Shown: piece after piece, positions 25,689 to 38,522 of the stretch | Layout: each line of letters opens with the position of its first letter | Position numbering within the stretch: position 1 is the stretch's first letter | Assembly (NCBI GenBank): GCA_037893245.1 | Contig: JBAIAA010000783.1 | Location: 372,001 to 436,000 of the forward strand | DNA length: 64,000 bases | Source: Crossaster papposus | Taxonomy: Eukaryota; Echinodermata; Asteroidea; Velatida; Solasteridae | Direction: 5' to 3' | Notes under the pieces: model-generated | Database searches by the model: none | Seen by the model: only the letters and a program-made list of their open reading frames with translations | Told to the model about the DNA's origin: nothing | Translations under genes and position numbers: made by a program

Positions 25689-28600
25689 TCATGTAAATTT
25701 AGAAAATGCAAACAAAATGAAAGCAGACATTCTAAAAACATTCTACAATATTTATTAAATGTGAATAGCAGTGAAGCAAAAATACCTCGTTAGCAAAGCG
25801 AGGTTTTGGTCCTCGGACCTCTGGGTTATGGGCCCATCACGCTCCCGCTGCACTACTCTGCGTAACTATTTTTAATGAAAAAGAAATCCCTATCAAATAC
25901 AAAATTATCCTGAGCAGACCGAGGTTGTGATCATCCGAACTCTAGGTTACTGACCAAGAAAGGGTCTACTTTGTCACTGTGAGTCGAGTACTTCAAGTCA
26001 TACCAAAAACTTATTAGCAGCAGAACGAGGTTTTGATCCTCGGCACTCTGGGTTATAGGCCCAGCAAGCTTCCACTGCGCCACCATTCCTCATGTAAATT
26101 TAGAAAAACAACAAACAAAATAAAAGCAGACATTCTAAAAACATTCTAAAATATTTATTAAATTTGAATAACAGTGAAGCAAAAATACCTCTTTAGCAGA
26201 GCGAGGTTTCGGTCCTCGGGCCTCTGGGTTATGGTCCCATCACGCTCCCGCTGCACTACTCTGCGTAACTATTTTTAATGAAAATGAAATCCCTATCAAA
26301 TACAAAATTATCCTGAGCAGACCGAGCTTGTGATCATCCGAACTCTCGGTTACTGACCAAGAAAGGGTCTACTTTGTCACTCTGAGTCGAGTACTTCAAG
26401 TCATACCAAAAACTTATTAGCAGCAGAACAAGGTTTTGATCCTCGGCACTCTGGGTTATAGGCCCAGCAAGCTTCCACTGCGCCACCATTCCTCATGTAA
26501 ATTTAGAAAAACAACAAACAAAATAAAAGCAGACATTCTAAAAACATTCTAAAATATTTATTAAATTTGAATAACAGTGAAGCAAAAATACCTCTTTAGC
26601 AGAACGAGGTTTCGGTCCTCGGGACTCTGGGTTATGGGCCCATCACGCTCCCACTGTACCACTCTGCGTAACTATTTGTAATGAAAATTAAATCACTTTC
26701 AAGGAAATAATTATCCCGAGCAGACCGAGGTTGTTGTCAACCAAACTCTCGGGTACTGACCAAGAAAGTATCTACTTTGTCACTCGAGTCGAGTACCTCA
26801 TGTCATACCAAAAACTTGTTAGCAGAGCGAGGTTTCGATCCTCGGACCTCTGGGTTATGGGCCAAGCACGCTTCAACTGCGCCACTATGCCTTATGTAAA
26901 TTAAAAAAATGCAAACAAAATGAAAGCAGACATTCTAAAAAACATTCTACAATATTTATTAAATGTGAATAGCAGTGAAGCAAAAATACCTCGTTAGCAA
27001 AGCGAGGTTTTGGTCCTCGGACCTCTGGGTTATGGGCCCATCACGCTCCCGCTGCACTACTCTGCGTAACTATTTTTAATGAAAATGAAATCCCTATCAA
27101 ATACAAAATTATCCTGAGCAGACCGAGGTTGTGATCATCCGAACTCTAGGTTACTGACCAAGAAAGGGTCTACTTTGTCACTGTGAGTCGAGTACTTCAA
27201 GTCATACCAAAAACTTATTAGCAGCAGAACGAGGTTTTGATCCTCGGCACTCTGGGTTATAGGCCCAGCAAGCTTCCACTGCGCCACCATTCCTCATGTA
27301 AATTTAGAAAAACAACAAACAAAATAAAAGCAGACATTCTAAAAACATTCTAAAATATTTATTAAATTTGAATAACAGTGAAGCAAAAATACCTCTTTAG
27401 CAGAGCGAGGTTTCGGTCCTCGGGCCTCTGGGTTATGGTCCCATCACGCTCCCGCTGCACTACTCTGCGTAACTATTTTTAATGAAAATGAAATCCCTAT
27501 CAAATACAAAATTATCCTGAGCAGACCGAGGTTGTGATCATCCGAACTCTCGGTTACTGACCAAGAAAGGGTCTACTTTGTCACTCTGAGTCGAGTACTT
27601 CAAGTCATACCAAAAACTTATTAGCAGCAGAACGAGGTTTTGATCCTCGGCACTCTGGGTTATAGGCCCAGCAAGCTTCCACTGCGCCACCATTCCTCAT
27701 GTAAATTTAGAAAAACAACAAACAAAATAAAAGCAGACATTCTAAAAACATTCTAAAATATTTATTAAATTTGAATAACAGTGAAGCAAAAATACCTCTT
27801 TAGCAGAGCGAGGTTTCGGTCCTCGGGCCTCTGGGTTATGGGCCCATCACGCTCCCACTGTACCACTCTGCGTAACTATTTGTAATGAAAATGAAATCAC
27901 TTTCAAAGAAATCATTATCCCGAGCAGACCGAGGTTGTTGTCAACCAAACTCTCGGGTACTGACCAAGAAAGTGTCTACTTTGTCACTCCGAGTCCAGTA
28001 CCTCATGTCATACCAAAAACTTGTTAGCAGAGCGAGGTGTCGATCCTCGGACCTCTGGGTTATGGGCCCAGCACGCTTCAACTGCGCCACTATGCCTCAT
28101 GTAAATTTAGAAAATGCAAACAAAATGAAAGCAGACATTCTAAAAACATTCTACAATATTTATTAAATGTGAATAGCAGTGAAGCAAAAATACCTCGTTA
28201 GCAAAGCGAGGTTTTGGTCCTCGGACCTCTGGGTTATGGGCCCATCACGCTCCCGCTGCACTACTCTGCGTAACTATTTTTAATGAAAATGAAATCCCTA
28301 TCAAATACAAAATTATCCTGAGCAGACCGAGGTTGTGATCATCCGAACTCTAGGTTACTGACCAAGAAAGGGTCTACTTTGTCACTGTGAGTCGAGTACT
28401 TCAAGTCATACCAAAAACTTATTAGCAGCAGAACGAGGTTTTGATCCTCGGCACTCTGGGTTATAGGCCCAGCAAGCTTCCACTGCGCCACCATTCCTCA
28501 TGTAAATTTAGAAAAACAACAAACAAAATAAAAGCAGACATTCTAAAAACATTCTAAAATATTTATTAAATTTGAATAACAGTGAAGCAAAAATACCTCT

Positions 28601-29974
28601 TTAGCAGAGCGAGGTTTCGGTCCTCGGGCCTCTGGGTTATGGTTCCCATCACGCTCCCGCTGCACTACTCTGCGTAACTATTTTTAATGAAAATGAAATC
28701 CCTATCAAATACAAAATTATCCTGAGCAGACCGAGGTTGTGATCATCCGAACTCTCGGTTACTGACCAAGAAAGGGTCTACTTTGTCACTCTGAGTCGAG
28801 TACTTCAAGTCATACCAAAAACTTATTAGCAGCAGAACGAGGTTTTGATCCTCGGCACTCTGGGTTATAGGCCCAGCAAGCTTCCACTGCGCCACCATTC
28901 CTCATGTAAATTTAGAAAAACAACAAACAAAATAAAAGCAGACATTCTAAAAACATTCTAAAATATTTATTAAACTTGAATAACAGTGAAGCAAAAATAC
29001 CTCTTTAGCAGAGCGAGGTTTCGGTCCTCGGGCCTCTGGGTTATGGGCCAATCACGCTCCCACTGCACCATTCTGCGTAATTTGTTGTAATGAAAATGAA
29101 ATCACTTTCAAGGAAATAATTATCCTGAGCAGACCGAGGTTGTGGTCAACCAAACTCTCGGGTACTGACCAAGAAAGTGTCTACTTTGTCACTCGGAGTC
29201 GAGTACCTCATGTCATACCAAAAACTTGTTAGCAGAGCGAGGTTTCGATCCTCGGACCTCTGGGTTATGGGCCCAGCACGCTTCAACTGCGCCACTATGC
29301 CTCATGTAAATTTAGAAAATGCAAACAAAATTAAAGCAGACATTCTAAAAACATTCTAAATTATTTATTAAATGTGAATAGCAGTGAAGCAAAAATACCT
29401 CGTTAGCAAAGCGATGTTTTGGTCATCGGACCTCTGGGTTATGGGCCCATCACGCTCCCGCTGCACTACTCTGCGTAACTATTTTTAATGAAAATGAAAT
29501 CCCTATCAAATACAAAATTATCCTGAGCAGACCGAGGTTGTGATCATCCGAACTCTCGGTTACTGACCAAGAAAGGGTCTACTTTGTCAGTCTGAGTCGA
29601 GTACTTCAAGTAATACCAAAAACTTATTAGCAGCAGAACGGGGTTTTGATCCTCGGCACTCTGGGTTATAGGCCCAGCAAGCTTCCACTGCGCCACAATT
29701 CCTCATGTAAATTTAGAAAAACAACAAACAAAATAAAAGCAGACATTCTAAAAACATTCTAAAACAGTTATTAAATTAGAATAACAGTGAAGCAAAAATA
29801 CCTCTATAGCAGAGCGAGGTTTCGGTCCTCGGGCCTCTGGGTTACTGGCCCATCACGCTCCCACTGATCCACTCTGCGTAACTATTTGTAATTAAAAATG
29901 AAATCACTTTCAAGGAAATAATTTTCCTGAGCAGACCGAGGTTGTGGTCAACCAAACTCTCGGGTACTGACCAA

Positions 29975-29990
29975 GAAAGTGTCCCATCAC
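29975..29990 (-). other. Junction of a truncated, chimeric satellite 2 unit
   Basis: At about 29,983 the B-segment sequence (ccaagaaagtgtc) runs straight into the interior of an A-type body (ccatcacgctcc). The intervening spacer, the second tRNA-like body, the next spacer and the 3' half of the A body are therefore missing. This is an internal deletion between non-equivalent places in the unit, probably illegitimate recombination. Confidence 0.7.
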
Positions 29991-31029
29991 GCTCCCGCTG
30001 CACTACTCTGCGTAACTATTTTTAATGAAAATGAAATCCCTATCAAATACAAAATTATCCTGAGCAGACCGAGGTTGTGATCATCCGAACTCTCGGTTAC
30101 TGACCAAGAAAGGGTCTACTTTGTCACTCTGAGTCGAGTACTTCAAGTCATACCAAAAACTTATTAGCAGCAGAACAAGGTTTTGATCCTCGGCACTCTG
30201 GGTTATAGGCCCAGCAAGCTTCCACTGCGCCACCATTCCTCATGTAAATTTAGAAAAACAACAAACAAAATAAAAGCAGACATTCTAAAAACATTCTAAA
30301 ATATTTATTAAATTTGAATAACAGTGAAGCAAAAATACCTCTTTAGCAGAGCGAGGTTTCGGTCCTCGGGACTCTGGGTTATGGGCCCATCACGCTCCCA
30401 CTGTACCACTCTGCGTAACTATTTGTAATGAAAATTAAATCACTTTCAAGGAAATAATTATCCCGAGCAGACCGAGGTTGTTGTCAACCAAACTCTCGGG
30501 TACTGACCAAGAAAGTATCTACTTTGTCACTCGAGTCGAGTACCTCATGTCATACCAAAAACTTGTTAGCAGAGCGAGGTTTCGATCCTCGGACCTCTGG
30601 GTTATGGGCCAAGCACGCTTCAACTGCGCCACTATGCCTTATGTAAATTAAAAAAATGCAAACAAAATGAAAGCAGACATTCTAAAAAACATTCTACAAT
30701 ATTTATTAAATGTGAATAGCAGTGAAGCAAAAATACCTCGTTAGCAAAGCGAGGTTTTGGTCCTCGGACCTCTGGGTTATGGGCCCATCACGCTCCCGCT
30801 GCACTACTCTGCGTAACTATTTTTAATGAAAATGAAATCCCTATCAAATACAAAATTATCCTGAGCAGACTGAGGTTGTGATCATCCGAACTCTAGGTTA
30901 CTGACCAAGAAAGGGTCTACTTTGTCACTGTGAGTCGAGTACTTCAAGTCATACCAAAAACTTATTAGCAGCAGAACGAGGTTTTGATCCTCGGCACTCT
31001 GGGTTATAGGCCCAGCAAGCTTCCACTGC

Positions 31030-34000
31030 GCCACCATTCCTCATGTAAATTTAGAAAAACCACAAACAAAATAAAAGCAGACATTCTAAAAACATTCTAA
31101 AATATTTATTAAATTTGAATAACAGTGAAGCAAAAATACCTCTTTAGCAGAGCGAGGTTTCGGTCCTCGGGCCTCTGGGTTATGCTCCCATCACGCTCCC
31201 GCTGCACTACTCTGCGTAACTATTTTTAATGAAAATGAAATCCCTATCAAATACAAAATTATCCTGAGCAGACCGAGGTTGTGATCATCCGAACTCTCGG
31301 TTACTGACCAAAAAAGGGTCTACTTTATCACTCTGAGTCGAGTACTTCAAGTCATACCAAAAACTTATTAGCAGCAGAACGAGGTTTTGATCCTCGGCAC
31401 TCTGGGTTATAGGCCCAGCAAGCTTCCACTGCGCCACCATTCCTCATGTAAATTTTGAAAAACAACAAACAAAATAAAAGCAGACATTCTAAAAACATTC
31501 TAAAATATTTATTAAACTTGAATAACAGTGAAGCAAAAATACCTCTTTGGCAGAGCGAGGTTTCGGTCCTCGGGCCTCTGGGTTATGGGCCCATCACGCT
31601 TCCACTGCACCATTCTGCGTAATTTGTTGTAAAGAAAATGAAATCACTTTCAAGGAAATAATTATCCTGAGCAGACCGAGGTTGTGGTCAACCAAACTCT
31701 CGGGTACTGACCAAGAAAGTGTCTACTTTGTCACTCCGAGTCGAGTACCTCATGTCATACCACAAACTTGTTAGCAGAGCGAGGTTTCGATCCTCGGACC
31801 TCTGGGTTATGGGCCCAGCACGCTTCAACTGCGCCACTACGCCTCATGTAAATTTAGAAAATGCAAACAAAATGAAAGCAGACATTCTAAAAACATTCTA
31901 AAATATTTATTAAATGTGAATAGCAGTGAAGCAAAAATACCTCGTTAGCAAAGCGATGTTTTGGTCATCGGACCTCTGGGTTATGGGCCCATCACGCTCC
32001 CGCTGCACTACTCTGCGTAACTATTTTTAATGAAAATGAAATCCCTATCAAATACAAAATTATCCTGAGCAGACCGAGGTTGTGATCATCCGAACTCTCG
32101 GTTACTGACCAAGAAAGGGTCTACTTTGTCAGTCTGAGTCGAGTACTTCAAGTAATACCAAAAACTTATTAGCAGCAGAACGGGGTTTTGATCCTCGGCA
32201 CTCTGGGTTATAGGCCCAGCAAGCTTCCACTGCGCCACAATTCCTCATGTAAATTTAGAAAAACAACAAACAAAATAAAAGCAGACATTCTAAAAACATT
32301 CTAAAACAGTTATTAAATTAGAATAACAGTGAAGCAAAAATACCTCTTTAGCAGAGCGAGGTTTCGGTCCTCGGGCCTCTGGGTTATGGGCCCATCACGC
32401 TCCCGCTGCACTACTCTGCGTAACTATTTTTAATGAAAATGAAATCCCTATCAAATACAAAATTATCCTGAGCAGACCGAGGTTGTGATCATCCGAACTC
32501 TCGGTTACTGACCAAGAAAGGGTCTACTTTGTCAGTCTGAGTCGAGTACTTCAAGTCATACCAAAAACTTATTAGCAGCAGAACGAGGTTTTGATCCTCG
32601 GCACTCTTGGTTATAGGCCCAGCAAGCTTCCACTGCGCCACCATTCCTCATGTAAATTTAGAAAAACCACAAACAAAATAAAAGCAGACATTCTAAAAAC
32701 ATTATAAAATATTTATTAAATTTGAATAACAGTGAAGCAAAAATACCTCTTTAGCAGAGCGAGGTTTCGGTCCTCGGGCCTCTGGGTTATGCTCCCATCA
32801 CGCTCCCGCTGCACTACTCTGCGTAACTATTTTTAATGAAAATGAAATCCCTATCAAACACAAAATTATCCTGAGCAGACCGAGGTTGTGATCATCCGAA
32901 CTCTCGGTTACTGACCAAGAAAGGGTCTACTTTGTCACTCTGAGTCGAGTACTTCAAGTCATACCAAAAACTTATTAGCAGCAGAACGAGGTTTTGATCC
33001 TCGGCACTCTGGGTTATAGGCCCAGCAAGCTTCCACTGCGCCACCATTCCTCATGTAAATTTTGAAAAACAACAAACAAAATAAAAGCAGACATTCTAAA
33101 AACATTCTAAAATATTTATTAAATTAGAATAACAGTGAAGCAAAAATACCTCTTTAGCAGAGCGAGGTTTCGGTCCTCGGGCCTCTGGGTTATGGGCCCA
33201 TCACGCTCCCGCTGCACTACTCTGCGTAACTATTTTTAATGAAAATGAAATCACTTTCAAGGAAATAATTATCCTGAGCAGACCGAGGTTGTGGTCAACC
33301 CAACTCTCGGGTACTGACCAAGAAAGTGTCTACTTTGTCACTCCGAGTCGAGTACCTCATGTCATACCAAAAACTTGTTAGCAGAGCGAGGTTTCGATCC
33401 TCGGACCTCTGGGTTATGGGCCAAGCACGCTTCAACTGCGCCACTATGCCTTATGTAAATTTAAAAAATGCAAACAAAATGAAAGCAGACATTCTAAAAA
33501 CATTCTACAATATTTATTAAATGTGAATAACAGTGAAGCAAAAAACCTCTTTAGCAGAGCGAGGTTTCGGTCCTCGGGCCTCTGGGTTATGGGCCCATCA
33601 CGCTCCCACTGCACCACTCTGCGTAACTATTTTTAATGAAAATGAAATCCCTATCAAATACAAAATTATCCTGAGCAGACCGAGGTTGTGATCATCCGAA
33701 CTCTAGGTTACTGACCAAGAAAGGGTCTACTTTGTCACTCTGAGTCGAGTACTTCAAGTCATACCAAAAACTTATTAGCAGCAGAACGAGGTTTTGATCC
33801 TCGGCACTCTTGGTTATAGGCCCAGCAAGCTTCCACTGCGCCACCATTCCTCATGTAAATTTAGAAAAACCACAAACAAAATAAAAGCAGACATTCTAAA
33901 AACATTCTAAAATATTTATTAAATTTGAATAACAGTGAAGCAAAAATACCTCTTTAGCAGAGCGAGGTTTCGGTCCTCGGGCCTCTGGGTTATGCTCCCA

Positions 34001-35247
34001 TCACGCTCCCGCTGCACTACTCTGCGTAACTATTTTTAATGAAAATGAAATCCCTATCAAATACAAAATTATCCTGAGCAGACCGAGGTTGTGATCATCC
34101 GAACTCTCGGTTACTGACCAAAAAAGGGTCTACTTTGTCACTCTGAGTCGAGTACTTCAAGTCATACCAAAAACTTATTAGCAGCAGAACGAGGTTTTGA
34201 TCCTCGGCACTCTGGGTTATAGGCCCAGCAAGCTTCCACTGCGCCACCATTCCTCATGTAAATTTTGAAAAACAACAAACAAAATAAAAGCAGACATTCT
34301 AAAAACATTCTAAAATATTTATTAAACTTGAATAACAGTGAAGCAAAAATACCTCTTTGGCAGAGCGAGGTTTCGGTCCTCGGGCCTCTGGGTTATGGGC
34401 CCATCACGCTTCCACTGCACCATTCTGCGTAATTTGTTGTAAAGAAAATGAAATCACTTTCAAGGAAATAATTATCCTGAGCAGACCGAGGTTGTGGTCA
34501 ACCAAACTCTCGGGTACTGACCAAGAAAGTGTCTACTTTGTCACTCCGAGTCGAGTACCTCATGTCATACCACAAACTTGTTAGCAGAGCGAGGTTTCGA
34601 TCCTCGGACCTCTGGGTTATGGGCCCAGCACGCTTCAACTGCGCCACTACGCCTCATGTAAATTTAGAAAATGCAAACAAAATGAAAGCAGACATTCTAA
34701 AAACATTCTAAAATATTTATTAAATGTGAATAGCAGTGAAGCAAAAATACCTCGTTAGCAAAGCGATGTTTTGGTCATCGGACCTCTGGGTTATGGGCCC
34801 ATCACGCTCCCGCTGCACTACTCTGCGTAACTATTTTTAATGAAAATGAAATCCCTATCAAATACAAAATTATCCTGAGCAGACCGAGGTTGTGATCATC
34901 CGAACTCTCGGTTACTGACCAAGAAAGGGTCTACTTTGTCAGTCTGAGTCGAGTACTTCAAGTAATACCAAAAACTTATTAGCAGCAGAACGGGGTTTTG
35001 ATCCTCGGCACTCTGGGTTATAGGCCCAGCAAGCTTCCACTGCGCCACAATTCCTCATGTAAATTTAGAAAAACAACAAACAAAATAAAAGCAGACATTC
35101 TAAAAACATTCTAAAACAGTTATTAAATTAGAATAACAGTGAAGCAAAAATACCTCTTTAGCAGAGCGAGGTTTCGGTCCTCGGGCCTCTGGGTTATGGG
35201 CCCATCACGCTCCCGCTGCACTACTCTGCGTAACTATTTTTAATGAA
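31030..35247. repeat. 2,810-bp higher-order repeat within satellite 2
   Basis: About 1.4 kb from roughly 31,030 to 32,437 recurs at 33,840-35,247, offset 2,810 bp, with the same private variants: GGTTATGCTCCCATC (near 31,175 and 33,985), CCTCTTTGGCAGAGCG (31,541 and 34,351) and AAAGCGATGTTTTGGTCATCGG (31,951 and 34,761). The match ends where one copy has the CCCTATC spacer and the other the ACTTTC spacer. Confidence 0.8.
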
Positions 35248-36315
35248 AATGAAATCACTTTCAAGGAAATAATTATCCTGAGCAGACCGAGGTTGTGGTC
35301 AACCCAACTCTCGGGTACTGACCAAGAAAGTGTCTACTTTGTCACTCCGAGTCGAGTACCTCATGTCATACCAAAAACTTGTTAGCAGAGCGAGGTTTCG
35401 ATCCTCGGACCTCTGGGTTATGGGCCCACACGCTTCAACTGCGCCACTATGCCTCATGTAAATTTAGAAAATGCAAACAAAATGAAAGCAGACATTCTAA
35501 AAACATTCTAAAATATTTATTAAATGTGAATAGCAGTGAAGCAAAAATACCTCGTTAGCAAAGCAAGGTTTTGGTCCTCGGACCTCTGGGTTATGGGCCC
35601 ATCACGCTCCCGCTGCACTACTCTGCGTAACTATTTTTAATGAAAATGAAATCCCTATCAAATACAAAATTATCCTGAGCAGACCGAGGTTGTGATCATC
35701 CGAACTCTCGGTTACTGACCAAGAAAGGGTCTACTTTGTCACTCTGAGTCGAGTACTTCAAGTCATACCAAAAACTTATTAGCAGCAGAACGAGGTTTTG
35801 ATCCTCGGCACTCTGGGTTATAGGCCCAGCAAGCTTCCACTGCGCCACCATTCCTCATGTAAATTTAGAAAAACAACAAACAAAATAAAAGCAGACATTC
35901 TAAAAACATTCTAAAATATTTATTAAATTTGAATAACAGTGAAGCAAAAATACCTCTTTAGCAGAGCGAGGTTTTGGTCCTCGGACCTCTGGGTTATGGG
36001 CCCATCACGCTCCCGCTGCACTACTCTGCGTAACTATTTGTAATGAAAATGAAATCACTTTCAAGGAAATAATTATCCTGAGCAGACCGAGGTTGTGGTC
36101 AACCAAACTCTCGGATACTGACCAAGAAAGTGTCTACTTTGTCACTCCGAGTCGAGTACCTCATGTCATACCAAAAACTTGTTAGCAGAGCGAGGTTTCG
36201 ATCCTCGGACCTCTGGGTTATGGGCCCACACGCTTCAACTGCGCCACTATGCCTCATGTAAATTTAGAAAATGCAAACAAAATGAAAGCAGACATTCTAA
36301 AAACATTCTACAATA

Positions 36316-38522
36316 TCATCATCATACTATAATTCGAGCAACGTTTGTCTGTCTGTTTGTTTCGCTACTCCTCCCAAGTCCTTGGTCCGATCTCGCCCAA
36401 ACTTGGTGGGTGGATGTAAGTTCACCCCAGAATTGCCCTTGAGGGGTTCATTTTTGGAAAGGTCAAGGTCACTGGGGTCAAAGGTCAAATGTTCGTTTTT
36501 CGCTACTCCTCCCAAGTCCTTGGTCCGATCTCGCCCAAACTTACGGGTACGGGTACGTCACCCCATCCCCAACTTCCCTTCTTCCGGTCATATGTCAAGG
36601 TCACTGGGGTCAAAGGTCAAATGTTCGTTTTTCGCTACTCCTCCCAAGTCCTTGGTCCGATCTCGCCCAAACTTGGTGGGTGGATGTAAGTTCACCCCAG
36701 AATTGCCCTTGAGGGGTTCATTTTTGGAAAGGTCAAGGTCACTGGGGTCAAAGGTCAAATGTTCGTTTTTCGCTACTCCTCCCAAGTCCTTGGTCCGATC
36801 TCGCCCAAACTTACGGGTACGGGTACGTCACCCCATCCCCAACTTCCCTTCTTCCGGTCATATGTCAAGGTCACTGGGGTCAAAGGTCAAATGTTCGTTT
36901 TTCGCTACTCCTCCCAAGTCCTTGGTCCGATCTCGCCCAAACTTACGGGTACGGGTACGGGTACGTCACCCCATCCCCAACTTCCCTTCTTCCGGTCATA
37001 TGTCAAGGTCACTGGGGTCAAAGGTCAAATGTTCGTTTTTCGCTACTCCTCCCAAGTCCTTGGTCCGATCTCGCCCAAACTTGGTGGGTGGATGTAAGTG
37101 CACCCCAGAATTGCCCTTGAGGGGTTCATTTTTGGAAAGGTCAAGGTCACTGGGGTCAAAGGTCAAATGTTCGTTTTTCGCTACTCCTCCCAAGTCATTG
37201 GTCCGATCTCGCCCAAACTTACGGGTACGGGTACGTCACCCCATCCCCAACTTCCCTTCTTCCGGTCATATGTCAAGGTCACTGGGGTTAAAGGTCAAAT
37301 GTTCGTTTTTCGCTACTCCTCCCAAGTCCTTGGTCCGATCTCGCCCAAACTTACGGGTACGGGTACGGGTACGTCACCCCATCCCCAACTTCCCTTCTTC
37401 CGGTCATATGTCAAGGTCACTGGGGTCAAAGGTCAAATGTTCGTTTTTCGCTACTCCTCCCAAGTCCTTGGTCCGATCTCGCCCAAACTTACGGGTACGG
37501 GTACGGGTACGTCACCCCATCCCCCACTTCCCTTCTTCTGGTCATATGTCAAGGTCACTGGGGTCAAAGGTCAAATGTTCGTTTTTCGCTACTCCTCCCA
37601 AGTCCTTGGTCCGATCTCGCCCAAACTTACGGGTACGGGTACGTCACCCCATCCCCAACTTCCCTTCTTCCGGTCATATGTCAAGGTCACTGGGGTTAAA
37701 GGTCAAATGTTCGTTTTTCGCTACTCCTCCCAAGTCCTTGGTCCGATCTCGCCCAAACTTACGGGTACGGGTACGGGAACGTCACCCCATCCCCAACTTC
37801 CCTTCTTCCGGTCATATGTCAAGGTCACTGGGGTCAAAGGTCAAATGTTCGTTTTTCGCTACTCCTCCCAAGTCCTTGGTCCGATCTCGCCCAAACTTAC
37901 GGGTACGGGTACGGGTACGTCACCCCATCCCCAACTTCCCTTCTTCCGGTCATATGTCAAGGTCACTGGGGTCAAAGGTCAAATGTTCGTTTTTCGCTAC
38001 TCCTCCCAAGTCCTTAGTCCGATCTCGCCCAAACTTACGGGTACGGGTACGTCACCCCATCCCCAACTTCCCTTCTTCCGGTCATATGTCAAGGTCACTG
38101 GGGTCAAAGGTCAAATGTTCGTTTTTCGCTACTCCTCCCAAGTCCTTGGTCCGATCTCGCCCAAACTTACGGGTACGGGTACGGGTACGTCACCCCATCC
38201 CCAACTTCCCTTCTTCCGGTCATATGTCAAGGTCACTGGGGTCAAAGGTCAAATGTTCGTTTTTCGCTACTCCTCCCAAGTCCTTGGTCCGATCTCGCCC
38301 AAACTTACGGGTACGGGTACGGGTACGTCACCCCATCTCCAACTTCCCTTCTTCCGGTCATATGTCAAGGTCACTGGGGTCAAAGGTCAAATGTTCGTTT
38401 TTCGCTACTCCTCCCAAGTCCTTGGTCCGATCTCGCCCAAACTTACGGGTACGGGTACGTCACCCCATCCCCAACTTCCCTTCTTCCGGTCATATATTAC
38501 ACCCACGGGTACTTTTGACTAG
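36316..38522. mobile_element. Helitron-like non-autonomous element with internal minisatellite, copy 1
   Basis: The 2,207-bp insertion begins TCATCATCATACTATAATTC after an A and ends GACTAG before a T. Removing it restores the uninterrupted satellite spacer CAATA|TTTATT exactly, with no target-site duplication. These are the hallmarks of Helitrons: 5' TC, 3' CTRR and insertion between A and T. A clear 3' hairpin is missing; only ACCC-AC-GGGT lies 8-9 nt before CTAG. The inside is about 16 units of a 132/138-bp minisatellite, so no Rep-helicase is encoded and the element would depend on another one. The 727-codon and 474-codon frames across it exist because unit lengths are multiples of three; the longer one runs beyond the element into satellite DNA. 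Confidence 0.8.
36360..38480 (+). repeat. 132/138-bp minisatellite with ERR- and DR1-type nuclear-receptor motifs
   Basis: There are sixteen units of two kinds. Three have GGTGGGTGGATGTAAGT and a GAGGGGTTCATTTTTGGAAAGG block. Thirteen have (ACGGGT)2-3 ACGTCACCCC and CTTCCGGTCATATG instead. Two or three copies of the ACGGGT hexamer explain 132 versus 138 bp. Fifteen unit junctions carry TCAAGGTCA (the extended half-site known for ERR/NR5A receptors), then CTG, then GGGTCA-A-AGGTCA (a DR1 direct repeat of the HNF4/RXR type); two of them have GGGTTA in the first DR1 half. The same array lies at 39,755-41,875. Confidence 0.85.

Noticed and set aside
38490..38522. A canonical Helitron 3' hairpin before CTAG
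   Set aside because: Only a 4-bp stem with a 2-base loop (ACCC-AC-GGGT) is present, which is too tight to be convincing.
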